Assembly: GCA_020137815.1 (NCBI GenBank)
Contig: CM035355.1
Coordinates: 6,429,097-6,493,096, forward strand
DNA: 64,000 nt
Direction: 5' to 3'
Source: Hormiphora californensis
Lineage: Eukaryota > Ctenophora > Tentaculata > Cydippida > Pleurobrachiidae
The translations under genes and the position numbers were made by a program. Position 1 is the stretch's first letter. Each line of letters opens with the position of its first letter. Positions 1-15,456 of the stretch are shown in pieces. The notes beneath the pieces are model-generated. The model was not told the origin of the DNA and searched no databases. It saw nothing but the letters and a program-made list of their open reading frames with translations.

Positions 1-241
1 CTGGAGTTTATCCGCCGCTGGCGGATAAACTGGTTTAAATCACGACGACGATCCCGAGGCGGAGCCGAGGGAGAGGCGGAGGGGTTTAAACCTATAACGT
101 GCCAGTGGTCAGAGTTTATGGGTTATATACCCTGCTTTAGTTGTTTATTTCAAGTATTACACACCAACAAGAGAGAGAACACTAATCAAAACACACAAAG
201 AGAACTGAGAAATAGTTAAAAACACGTCACAATTGAGTGTA
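1..241. other. left-edge non-coding sequence
   Basis: No coding signal is visible. Bases 6-30 form a perfect hairpin: an 11-bp stem around GCT. A stretch near 125-145 (ending in tataccctgctt) is partly mirrored in inverted orientation near 3200-3225, just outside the foldback element. An older, wider inverted repeat may therefore surround that element; this is only a faint resemblance. Confidence 0.35.
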
Positions 242-291
242 CTATGGTGCTCCAAATGGCTCATGTTGAATTTCTGTGTTAAATTATTATA

Positions 292-1214
292 TTAGGTTGT
301 CCCAGAAAGAATGTCGTGTACCAATTTTTAGGAGAAATACATGGGTTAGAGACTTCTAACCGGTTCTATCTTGTCAATAAGACGATTTCTAACTCAGGAA
401 CGTGTCCAAAAGTTCAAATGCTCATTTCATTCGTTCGTAATTCGGTATTTTGAAACCCAAAGTCGAGGTGCCGCTGAACGGAGGTTTTGCATATCTTAAA
501 ACGTCTCTGATATAAAGCCATTTGAGTTTTTAGAACTCCAAATGGCACCAAACGATAGGAAATTGTCCTAAGTTAAGGAACCTATGCGATTTTAGTCTCG
601 ACGCAACCTGTGGAAGCGTCAGGCAAAGCTAATATACCGTGTAAAAGCGAAAAAATCCAAAATTTAACCCCTGTTTTTGGCCTGTTTTTAGGCTACTTTC
701 AAAAACTTCCAAATTTTATCTTCAAACATTTCCAAATCAAATCGCCAACATCGCTATGACTAAAAGCTTAGTCAGGACTATTCAAAGCTGCTAAAAGAAT
801 GTCAATACACCAATCCAATGATCCCTGAAGTGGCCCGGAAGTGGAAACTTCCTATTTTGACCAAAAATTTTCAGAGCTCCATAGCTCAGCAACAATTTTG
901 ATCTGTGTCTTCATCCACCACTCAAATGATAGAGAATTGTCCAATAGACAAGCTTGGGGTAGTTTTATATCTTACAGACACTCACAAGAAAAAGTACAGC
1001 AGTGTTTTCAACAGGCACATATTTTTCGTTCAGCGGAAATTTTAGCTCGCTTGTTTCCGGGTCCGCCAGGAAGCGTCGAAAATCATTTTTTTCAAAATAG
1101 ACACTTGTTTTATAGAGTCAAGGGTTAAATGAACAAGCTAGAAAAGTTTTAAATTGATATCGATGGGCCAACTTGGAGAAAACGGGACGCGACATTCTTT
1201 CTGGGACAACCTAA
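292..1214. mobile_element. mariner-type MITE copy A, nested in the foldback left arm
   Basis: The terminal inverted repeats are about 25 bp (TTAGGTTGTCCCAGAAAGAA at the left, its complement at the right), flanked by a TA duplication at 290-291 and 1215-1216. The left end resembles known mariner termini. The 923-bp interior has no recognisable transposase; a 95-codon ORF at 841-1128 matches nothing I know. The element splits the left arm of the foldback element, so it inserted later. A diverged relative lies at 7142-8067. Confidence 0.8.
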
Positions 1215-1231
1215 TATATATATTATATATA

Positions 1232-1428
1232 AAAAGCGAACTAAAAGTGAAAAAAAGTGAAGTGAAAACAAAGTGAAGTGAAAAAAAAGTGAAGTGAAAA
1301 AAAAGTGAAGTGAAAACAAAGTGAAGTGAAAAAAAAGTGAAGTGAAAAAAAAGTAAAGTGAAAAAAAAGTGAAGTGAAAAAAAAGTGAAGTGAAAAAAAG
1401 TGAAGTGAAAAAAAGTGAAGTGAAAAAT
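1232..1428. repeat. minisatellite in left foldback arm
   Basis: A run of about a dozen units of a 15-17 bp purine-rich motif (approximately gaagtgaaaaaaaagt) with small length variation. Its inverted counterpart lies at 2571-2800 in the other arm. Such arrays are typical of foldback element arms. Confidence 0.8.
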
Positions 1429-2570
1429 TTTTGATTTGACCTCTTGGTGAGTCACGTGCTCTAAATGGCTCAGGTGGCTCAGGTAGGATAGACGCTTTTT
1501 ATAAACCATATTGAGGCCAAACGAAACGAGATCGAGACTTCTAGTTTTCACTAGCTGGTAGATCTACTAGATGTGTGTTCATTAGTTAGGGTGAACTTTA
1601 CCATCATCTCCAGAAACGTCCTACAGAACGTCTTAAAGTTGTCATTTTTGATACACTGACCAAACTTCTTTGAGCTCAATTTACACCTTTAAAATGGATT
1701 CTAATCGAAAAATCAAGATTATATCATGGAAAGAGAATTGTCTGAACTTTCAGATACTACATAGCAAATTTTCAGAACCCGAGTTCTAAGGGTCGTAAAT
1801 CGCGTCGAAAGTGTTATGACTATGTTAAAATAGATATGACGATATGGCTTTTTTCGCCATAGCGGCTCCAAATCTCAACAAATCCATCTCAAACTTAATA
1901 AATATCTTCGACTTGATATTGCGGATGATATTACGTCATCAGTATGACGTCATAACGTCGTGACGTCACGTTATGACGTCAAAATGATGTCAAAAATAAA
2001 ATTTTCGCTTCATTTTGACGTCATAACGTGACGTCACGACGTTATGACGTCATACTGATGACGTAATATCATCCGGAATATCAAGTCGAAGATATTTATT
2101 AAGTTTGAGATGGATTTGTTGAGATTTGGACCCGCTATGGCGAAAAAAGCCATATCGTCATATCTATTTTAACATAGTCATAACACTTTCGACGCGATTT
2201 ACGACCCTTAGAACTCGGGTTTTGAAAATTTGCTATGTAGTATCTGAAAGTTCAGACAATTCTCTTTCCATGATATAATCTTGATTTTTCGATTAGATTC
2301 CATTTTAAAGGTGTAAATTGAGCTCAAAGAAGTTTGGTCAGTGTATCAAAAATGACAACTTTAAGACGTTCTGTAGGACGTTTCTGGAGATGATGGTAAA
2401 GTTCACCCTAACTAATGAACACACATCTAGTAGATCTACCAGCTAGTGAAAACTAGAAGTCTCGATCTCTTTTCGTTTGGCCTCAATATGGTTTATAAAA
2501 AGCGTCTATCCTACCTGAGCCACCTGAGCCATTTAGAGCACGTGACTCACCAAGAGGTCAAATCAAAAAA

Positions 2571-2800
2571 TTTTCACTTCACTTTTTTTTCACTTCACTT
2601 TTTTTTCACTTCACTTTTTTTTCACTTCACTTTGTTTTCACTTCACTTTGTTTTCACTTCATTTTTTTTCACTTCACTTTTTTTTCACTTCACTTTTTTT
2701 TCACTTCACTTTTTTCACTTCACTTTTTTTCACTTCACTTTTTTTTCACTTCACTTTTTTTTCACTTCACTTTTTTTTCACTTCACTTTTTTTTCACTTT
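2571..2800. repeat. minisatellite in right foldback arm
   Basis: This is the inverted counterpart of the array at 1232-1428, here read as repeats of about cacttcactttttttt. It is somewhat longer than the left array, which suggests unit gain or loss after the arms formed. Confidence 0.8.
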
Positions 2801-2859
2801 TAGTTCGCTTTTTATAATTTAACACAGAAATTCAACATGAGCCATTTGGAGCACCATAG

Positions 2860-9514
<6,655 letters not shown>

Positions 9515-9719
9515 AGGGAGCTGAAAATATATGGGGTGTTTTAGGATCGGAGTGGTTTATTGGGGGCTCAGTGAGAATCTAGGGCATGTTGTCACCCCAA
9601 GAAGGTCAGAATGAAAAATGCAACAATTCCACATGGCAAGGGCTCAACGAGAACCAACGCTAGCTAGAAACAGAACAGAATTGTAAGAATGAAGGGGTGA
9701 CGTCCCACTAATTACTAGC

Positions 9720-10018
9720 CAGTGCCCAGTACCAGTAGTACTGGTCCAGTACCTGTACCAGTACCAGTACCTGTACCAGTAGTACCAGTAGTACTGGTCC
9801 AGTACCAGTACCAGTACCAGTACCAGTAAACCAGTACCAGTACCAGTACCAGTACCAGTACCAGTACCAGTACCAGTACCAGTACCAGTAGTACCAGTAG
9901 TACTGGTCCAGTACCAGTACCAGTACCAGTACCAGTACCAGTAAACCAGTACCAGTACCAGTACCAGTACCAGTACCAGTACCAGTACCAGTACCTGTAC
10001 CAGTACCAGTACCAGTAA
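9720..10018. repeat. (ACCAGT)n hexanucleotide array with variants
   Basis: About 300 bp of accagt units are broken by recurring variant blocks (gtactggtcc, taaacc, acctgt). The pattern of variants itself repeats, suggesting segmental duplication inside the array. Long Leu-Val and Tyr-Trp ORFs across it are artefacts. Confidence 0.9.
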
Positions 10019-10076
10019 CAAAACCCTGCCCAAGATTGGAGACAAATTGACAACTGAGATTGAGGGGTAGACTGTC

Positions 10077-10148
10077 AGGCCAATTATGCTCTGACCACAG
10101 TTCTCGCGTGCGAGAAATGAGAATATGGTCAGGCCAATGCTCTTACAA
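10077..10148. repeat. ~75-bp dispersed repeat, copy 1
   Basis: The block is framed by two direct copies of (g)tcaggccaat..gctct with ccacagttctcgc and gagaatgagaat-like sequence between. A second copy with the same order lies at 50131-50205. No coding content. Confidence 0.6.
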
Positions 10149-10286
10149 GGGGTAGACGGACATAGATAGTAGTATTTGCAGTAATCGAGTATCGAAGAAA
10201 CTGGTGCAAAAAGCATCGTGTACAAAGTAATATAGAGCAATCAATAACCCGACACCCATCAAGTGACTTTCACTAAAAATGCATGT

Positions 10287-10289
<3 letters not shown>

Positions 10290-10342
<53 letters not shown>
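10290..10342. repeat. (CT)n microsatellite
   Basis: A pure CT run of about 53 bp. It belongs to a wider stretch (10260-10900) with CT and GA tracts and no coding signal. Confidence 0.95.
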
Positions 10343-10348
<6 letters not shown>

Positions 10349-10518
10349 GCTTATGCAAGCATTTTGTTCTTTTCTTCTCCAATCTTTCACTCACCCCCTT
10401 CGTTTCCTTTTTGTCAGTACGCGGTGGTAGTCCTACTATTATACTATCTCTCAGATTCTCTACCTATCTTTCTTTCTTTCTTCCCTTGACACACGTCCTT
10501 TCTATCACTAGCTCTGAT

Positions 10519-10632
10519 GACACGTGCTGAGGGGGTCACGTGATCATTCCCAACGGTCCTCATTGGTTACCATGGTTACCGTTTTGGTGTGTGACAACAT
10601 ACACGTGTCATCTTTAGCGACACATGTGCATC
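10519..10632. promoter_or_regulatory. CACGTG-rich cluster, possible regulatory region
   Basis: Within about 110 bp lie several E-box-type motifs: cacgtg at 10521, gtcacgtga near 10536, acacgtgtc near 10602 and cacatgtg near 10621, plus the palindrome ggttaccatggttacc near 10565. The block is about 1 kb upstream of the minus-strand gene starting at 9514. A 15-bp string in it, GGTCACGTGATCATT (10534-10548), recurs exactly at 50670-50684 upstream of the gene starting at 50422. The regulatory role is inferred. Confidence 0.3.
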
Positions 10633-10756
10633 AACCTAATTCTCTTCACGGCATTTGGTCACGCCGCATCTCTCTCTCTCTGACAGTCTCTCTCTGAGAG
10701 TCTCTCTCGATTTCTCTCCCGTTTTAGTAGTGCAGTCGAAGTCTCTGTTGTCAACG

Positions 10757-10817
10757 AGAGAAAGGAGAGAGAGAAAGAGAGAGAGATAGAGAGAGAGAGA
10801 GTGAGTGAGAGAGAGAT

Positions 10818-10888
<71 letters not shown>
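10757..10888. repeat. (GA)n microsatellite
   Basis: A GA-rich tract with GATA and GTGA interruptions, ending at the unique sequence gtgatcgcttcttgac. Not coding. Confidence 0.95.
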
Positions 10889-10891
<3 letters not shown>

Positions 10892-11624
10892 TGATCGCTT
10901 CTTGACAGTTGATGGGCACGTGCTTTTTGACACAGAATCGTAATCGCGTGGTAGGTTACGGTCGGTTTTGCAAATGCTCCATTCTTTTAGGGTCTCACTA
11001 ATAAAACTGTTTAGAAAAGGCACATACAGGAGTTTGGTTCACACGAGCAAAATATGATAATGATAAAACTGCTTAATGCCCTGTTTTATCGACTTGAGGC
11101 GCCAGGCAAAGTTTGAAACAAAGCATTGGGACTCAAATCAATAATCCTTGAATTCTGACCGGGGATTGTGACCGGGGACTATGAACAACAATCAAATAAC
11201 TCTACTCCCGAAAGTAGGAAGCATGCAAAATTAAATTGCAGGCAATTTCATTAGCAATCATGGACTCATGGCGTACGAGTTGTAAAAATTAAATGGGGCC
11301 CCAAAAAAAAAATCGCGCGCTCGGGTAGAGAAAAAGACAGACATGATTGTGGCGTCATCTAATGCCTCGTCTATGTGGATTTGACAGTTCAGGCTACTCA
11401 AGAATAATCAATGTGTCCGACTTTTTTACCTCATAACTGTTGACATAAATTAATTAAAATTGGAAATAATAATAACCTCTGTGGGCACCTAGGTACCTTG
11501 AATGATGGCAGAGGTCTAAAAATACTTGCTAGTTTTCCCCTTCGCTATCCATTCCCTTCTTCCCCACGCTTAAAAAACATGGTCCAAAAATACTCTGCTG
11601 GTGAGAATGATTTCGGTTTGAAAG

Positions 11625-12083
11625 TCAACTTTCTTTGTGGGTTTTCTGGATGGACGATGATTGAGCGGTATTCAATCCACTATCTTTCCGTCCGCCATGC
11701 TCCAGCCGCCTGGCACTAGTCTTGTTTTCCTTTCCTTTAGGCCTGGATAAACCTCCTCCTATAACGGGGGCTCTTTGGGATGACTTCGCTGGTATGGGTT
11801 TAATTACCGAGTCCCTAACAATCTTTATCTCATCCTCTACATCTCGATCAGTAACATGGTTGCTAAGGGTGATCTCCATAGCAATGGCACTCGAATACTC
11901 CTTCACGGACTGTGTCTTGTAGACACTCTCAAACTTCTCCACAACTCTACCACGTGGTGGGGGAGACTGTTCGGGTGATACCGGTTGTTTCAGGAATGGG
12001 TTTGAAGGTGACTTCTTCTCCGAAGATCGACATGTTTTCTTGGCTGGGGGCGATGATGATGATGTCATAGATGTGTCCTTTTC
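11625..12083 (-). CDS. orphan coding block, hydrophilic tail of an unidentified minus-strand protein
   Basis: An open frame of about 150 codons ends at 11625. It is Ser/Pro/Lys-rich and disordered in character: it starts around TSSSSPPAKKTCRSSEKKSP, includes NPFLKQPVSPEQSPPP and ends SSSIQKTHKES. Two acidic/hydrophobic stretches in the middle (SAIAMEITLSNHVTD, EDEIKIVRDSVIKPI) argue for real coding sequence. Just upstream on the minus strand (12100-12900) the sequence is badly homopolymer-laden, so the preceding exon cannot be read. It could be the C-terminal tail of the EXO1 gene, whose known exons lie upstream on the same strand at 15457-17604 and whose tail is missing. I have no motif to prove that. 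Confidence 0.4.
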   Translation of the reverse strand, partial: EKDTSMTSSSSPPAKKTCRSSEKKSPSNPFLKQPVSPEQSPPPRGRVVEKFESVYKTQSVKEYSSAIAMEITLSNHVTDRDVEDEIKIVRDSVIKPIPAKSSQRAPVIGGGLSRPKGKENKTSARRLEHGGRKDSGLNTAQSSSIQKTHKES

Positions 12084-12099
12084 TTTTGTTTTCCTTTTT

Positions 12100-12905
12100 T
12101 TTGTCAGTCACAGATGGAGGTGGTTTTTAAGTGCGCCCTTTTTTTTCACTTTACTGGTATTCTTCCTTGTTTGCCTGGTGAACAAATTTTTTTTGTGAGA
12201 GGGGGGAAAAAAAAATTTTTTATGGGGAATTTTTTTTGCTGTTCTGTTTTCTTTTCTGTGTCTTGTTTTCCCCCTTTTCTCTGTCGATAAAACGTTGGGG
12301 AAAAAAATTTTTATAATTTCCCCGCGAATCTAGAAAAATACCCGGGCCGTAATTTAAAGAGATCCCCTCCTCGGGGTAAAAGGGGCCTACCGTGGTTTAA
12401 CGGTTAATGAGGTTATCTCTGAGCCATTCTTCCCAAAAAGGGCTTTTCCTCCCTTCAGCTCCTCGAAATGAAGGGGTATGTGAACTTAGGTAGTCTCGCC
12501 TGTACACTTCAACCGGTTTGAAAATCCTACTAACAATACTCCCAACTTACTCACTACAAAAAAAAACCATAACCCCTATTTTTTTTCCCGGAAAATTCAA
12601 TCAACTAACCTGGAAAACGATGGCAGATGATGGCTGTTTTTCCACCCGAAACAAACCCTGAAACTTTTTCCCCTTTAATCCCCCGGGATCCTTTAGGGCC
12701 CCCCTTGAATCTGGGGGAAAGTGGGGGTACCCTCCTTTTGGCTTTTGGGGGGGCGAGGTTCCCCACTGCCAGTTGAGCTTTTCTGGGCTCTTATGTCCCT
12801 GAGGGAAGGGAGAACTTTAAATTTAGAGGGAGAAAGGGTTTAACTTTAGAAATGTGAGGGGGCAGGGTTAGTCTATTAGATGCTGTCCAAAACAGTCATA
12901 GTAAT
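12100..12905. other. sequence of doubtful quality, homopolymer-rich
   Basis: The block is dense in runs of A, T, G and C of 5-9 bases and juxtaposed runs such as ggggggaaaaaaaaatttttt. It lacks any periodic repeat and has no long frames. It looks like poorly corrected long-read or low-coverage consensus, like 15690-16460 and 33040-33350. Exons of a minus-strand gene may be hidden in it. Confidence 0.5.
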
Positions 12906-12957
12906 GCCATCAGGTTGTTTTTTTCTCAGCCCATATAATGACTTCTCTTACCCAGGA

Positions 12958-13063
12958 AATCGAGAGACTCCAGATCAAGATGAGGAGGGAGTGGATTGAG
13001 GGGTCTCACGACACAGCCCTCCATATCAAACACGAGATGGTGTTTAAAAGCCAGCTCCGCCTG
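12958..13063 (+). CDS. possible terminal exon of a plus-strand gene
   Basis: After a pyrimidine-rich acceptor-like stretch ending tcttacccag, an open frame runs from gaaatcgag to a TAA at about 13063. It encodes about 34 residues beginning EIERLQIKMRREWIEGSHDT, an amphipathic helix-like peptide. The amino-acid pattern looks coding, but no upstream exon or family was recognised. The upstream sequence is unreliable. Confidence 0.3.
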
Positions 13064-13079
13064 TAATCATATATGGGGA

Positions 13080-14064
13080 TGTGTTAAACGGAGGAGTCCA
13101 TCATACCGGGGGGGGGGGGGGGGGGGGGGTCATCCCCTAGTTCGTCGGAGCAAAAGTAAATATTCCGTGTGGGAATATATTTGTTATGTTCCAACCCTTC
13201 CTTTACATTTGTAATTTGTATTTCGCGGGCGGAGCTTGCGAAAAGAGGATCGAGCTAGGCAAATGTATATTTGTCATACAAATCCAGTTCGGATGGAAAG
13301 GTTGCCTAGTTAGACCCTGTTTCACGCGCCCCGCCAATGAAACAAATGTAGGGAGGGTTAGAACATAACAATGGAAAGAGCAGTCTTTTGTTATGGGAGA
13401 CAAATATAAATCCAGTAAGTCCACGCTGTCTTGTTAGACCCTTTCTCTAGGTATCTTTTGGGTATCTTTTATTCAGGGATCTTTACAAAGCTTTGTGTTG
13501 ATAAATGTCTTTTCTTTCGTCAACAATACAGGGGAACGTGAGAGAGCCTCTAAGTGTGCTGAACACACTGTGCTCTCCATAAAATGAGGTCTGTAGACAC
13601 TATCGCTCGCTATAACACACCTCTCTAGTGATGGGGTATGCTAAACGTTAGCCCAGCACTCCATGAGGCGTAGGAAGGAATCTTGCTCTCCCTCAATAGA
13701 CATTACACGATATAATACGACGGATAATGTAAGTAATACCTACCTACATTTTCCGTCTTTTGTTGAAGGTGTTCTTTAATTAAAGGAGTTGATAAATGTC
13801 TTTTCTTTCGTCAACAATATTAGCACCGAAAGGTAAGATAAGCCGTGCTCTATAACCCTTTGGCTATTTTCTAGTTTCGTTTTTTAATCACTAAACGTCT
13901 TATAACTTATTACTACCGGGACCTAATATATTTCAAGTTTTCATTAGATTTCAGACCCTAACAATTATTTTAGGTGCTGTTCGTTCTTCTAATCACAGGA
14001 ATACTACTAACGCAGTACATTCTATTGTCTCCCTCCCTTACTCCTACCTCCCTCTCCCTTCAAG
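13080..14064. other. non-coding interval before the sulfotransferase exon
   Basis: It contains a G(21) homopolymer near 13110-13130, a weak inverted repeat at about 13195-13350 (tacatttg/caaatgta ends), and the direct repeats listed separately. No gene could be supported. The missing 5' exons of the sulfotransferase may lie here. Confidence 0.4.
13497..13818. repeat. 31-bp direct repeat flanking a ~260-bp block
   Basis: The string gttgataaatgtcttttctt and the following tcgtcaacaata occur at 13497-13527 and again at 13788-13818, identical by eye. Each copy is itself bounded by gttga and tcaac. The intervening block contains no ORF. This could be a local duplication or the ends of a small element. 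Confidence 0.6.
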
Positions 14065-15090
14065 AAACAGACATTAGGGAGGACCATCTTGGCTGATGAA
14101 TCCCCCGATGTTCTCGATCTCCTACCACCCTCCTTCCTTCCATCCCACGCTTCCTTTTGTTGGTACAATTCTGCCAGAAAGTTCCGCTGTCTACCGTCGG
14201 TGTTTGTTATTGGGATGAATAAATGTGGCTCTACGGACCTCTGTGACAAACTCACCGCCACTCACCCCCTTCTGGAGTACCCTTCTTTCAACAAGGAGTA
14301 CCAATATTGGACTCAGACACGCCTGGGCAGGTCTGAGATTCACACCCAAGAGGGATATGGCCCACGGGAGCTGTTTGGGTCGTATTTAGACCGAGTGGGC
14401 GGTGAGGGAGTGGAGGGGAGAAGAGATGTAAGGTTGTTAGATGGCTCACAAACTATATCTTATGATATTCTTGATTGGGAAACAAGGCATGGGACCCAGA
14501 TAAGCTACACCAATGCGAATATCATCCACTCAATCCTACCTTCAGCTAAAATTATAATGATTCTACGAGATCCAGTTGATCGGCTTTACTCTGGATATAA
14601 TTATTTTAATAGCTACTGGTATAGTGGGAGGCATGCACCCTGTACCCCTGAGATGTTCCACAATGAGGTGGTGAAGGAGATTGGAAGATGGGATAGGTGT
14701 ATGAGAACTAATTCGTTATACGAGTGTTGTTATTCATCAGAACTAATGGAACCTCAGGCTAAAATAAGATTGCCGTTAGGTGTCTACATCTGCTTTGTAA
14801 AGCCGTGGTTAGAACTGTTCGGTAATAGTAACTTTCATCTTTTATCTTTTGAGAAGTATACAACCAATCAAACTGACACTCTCTTGGAGATTTTTAGATT
14901 CCTGGATCTCCCTTTACCTCCCGTTTCGACCGTGAAGACGATCATATCGGAGGGGGAAATAGAAAATAAGGGGGACTCATATGCCCCGATGTTGACAAAA
15001 ACTAGAGATCTCCTATCTGCATTTTATAGGCCATATAACAAAATGCTTTATAACCTTACTGGGAAGACTGAATTTCTTTTCGAGAAATGA
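14065..15090 (+). CDS. carbohydrate sulfotransferase, CHST15-like, last exon
   Basis: One long exon ends at TGA 15088-15090 and encodes a PAPS-dependent sulfotransferase domain of about 335 residues. Such enzymes move sulfate from PAPS to glycan chains in the Golgi lumen. The 5'-phosphosulfate loop is visible as VIGMNKCGSTDL, near residue 40 of the exon, and the 3'-phosphate site as ILRDPVDRLYSGYNYF, near residue 160. The C-terminal half has YAPMLTKTRDLLSAFYRPYN, typical of the GalNAc4S-6ST (CHST15) group. There is no ATG in a suitable place: the frame is open back to about 14010, and a strong pyrimidine-rich acceptor (tctcccttcaag, ending near 14072) suggests the exon is spliced to an upstream exon carrying the membrane anchor, which I did not find. 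It lies tail-to-tail with EXO1 (minus). Confidence 0.85.
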   Translation, partial: KQTLGRTILADESPDVLDLLPPSFLPSHASFCWYNSARKFRCLPSVFVIGMNKCGSTDLCDKLTATHPLLEYPSFNKEYQYWTQTRLGRSEIHTQEGYGPRELFGSYLDRVGGEGVEGRRDVRLLDGSQTISYDILDWETRHGTQISYTNANIIHSILPSAKIIMILRDPVDRLYSGYNYFNSYWYSGRHAPCTPEMFHNEVVKEIGRWDRCMRTNSLYECCYSSELMEPQAKIRLPLGVYICFVKPWLELFGNSNFHLLSFEKYTTNQTDTLLEIFRFLDLPLPPVSTVKTIISEGEIENKGDSYAPMLTKTRDLLSAFYRPYNKMLYNLTGKTEFLFEK

Positions 15091-15456
15091 ATGAGTTAAG
15101 GATTTTTATTTATTAGATTTCTTAATTTCATTAGCATAACGAACACTTTTACTCAAAAAAGGATATTTATTGAACTACTTCCACCATCAGCTAACCCCAT
15201 TCAACTAAAACACCAGTTGCCATATCAACATATTGCGTTGCTATGCAGTTATTGACCCCTGATTTTACTCTACCATTTCTTCTATTGTGCAAATTCCGCA
15301 CCGTTATACAGGTCCCCACCGTGCCCAATTACAGAAAGGGATTTCGCACGGTAGGCATGTATACTGATTGAGGCATGTTCTAACACTCCACGCGGAGAGA
15401 AGGTCGAACAAGGCAACGTTGATTGAGGTGTACCGTAAATGTGCGTGGTTACCTAC

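Larger units (their letters stand above)
242..2859. mobile_element. foldback-type transposon with long tandem-repeat-bearing inverted arms
   Basis: Two long arms are inverted copies of each other. The left arm starts ctatggtgctcc at 242 and the right arm ends with its complement at 2859, with TA on both sides (240-241 and 2860-2861). Each arm contains a purine/pyrimidine minisatellite (unit about aaaaaaaagtgaagtg, 1232-1428 and 2571-2800) and an inner unique block (about 1430-1975 and 2040-2455). They meet around a short palindromic core rich in TGACGTCA-like motifs near 1930-2070. Without the insertion at 292-1214 the element is about 1.7 kb. No transposase is visible; the long ORFs in the arms are translations of the minisatellite. 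The architecture resembles foldback elements. Assigning it to the TA-inserting Tc1/mariner group rests only on the TA flanks. Confidence 0.8.

Noticed and set aside
1138..2817. Phe-His-Thr-rich ORFs in the foldback arms
   Set aside because: Translations of the arm minisatellite, present in both orientations with no other coding evidence.
9720..10018. CRISPR-like regular array
   Set aside because: The units are contiguous hexanucleotides without unique spacers, in a eukaryotic genome.
9644..10240. 198-codon Leu-Val/Tyr-Trp ORF
   Set aside because: Artefact of the (ACCAGT)n array.
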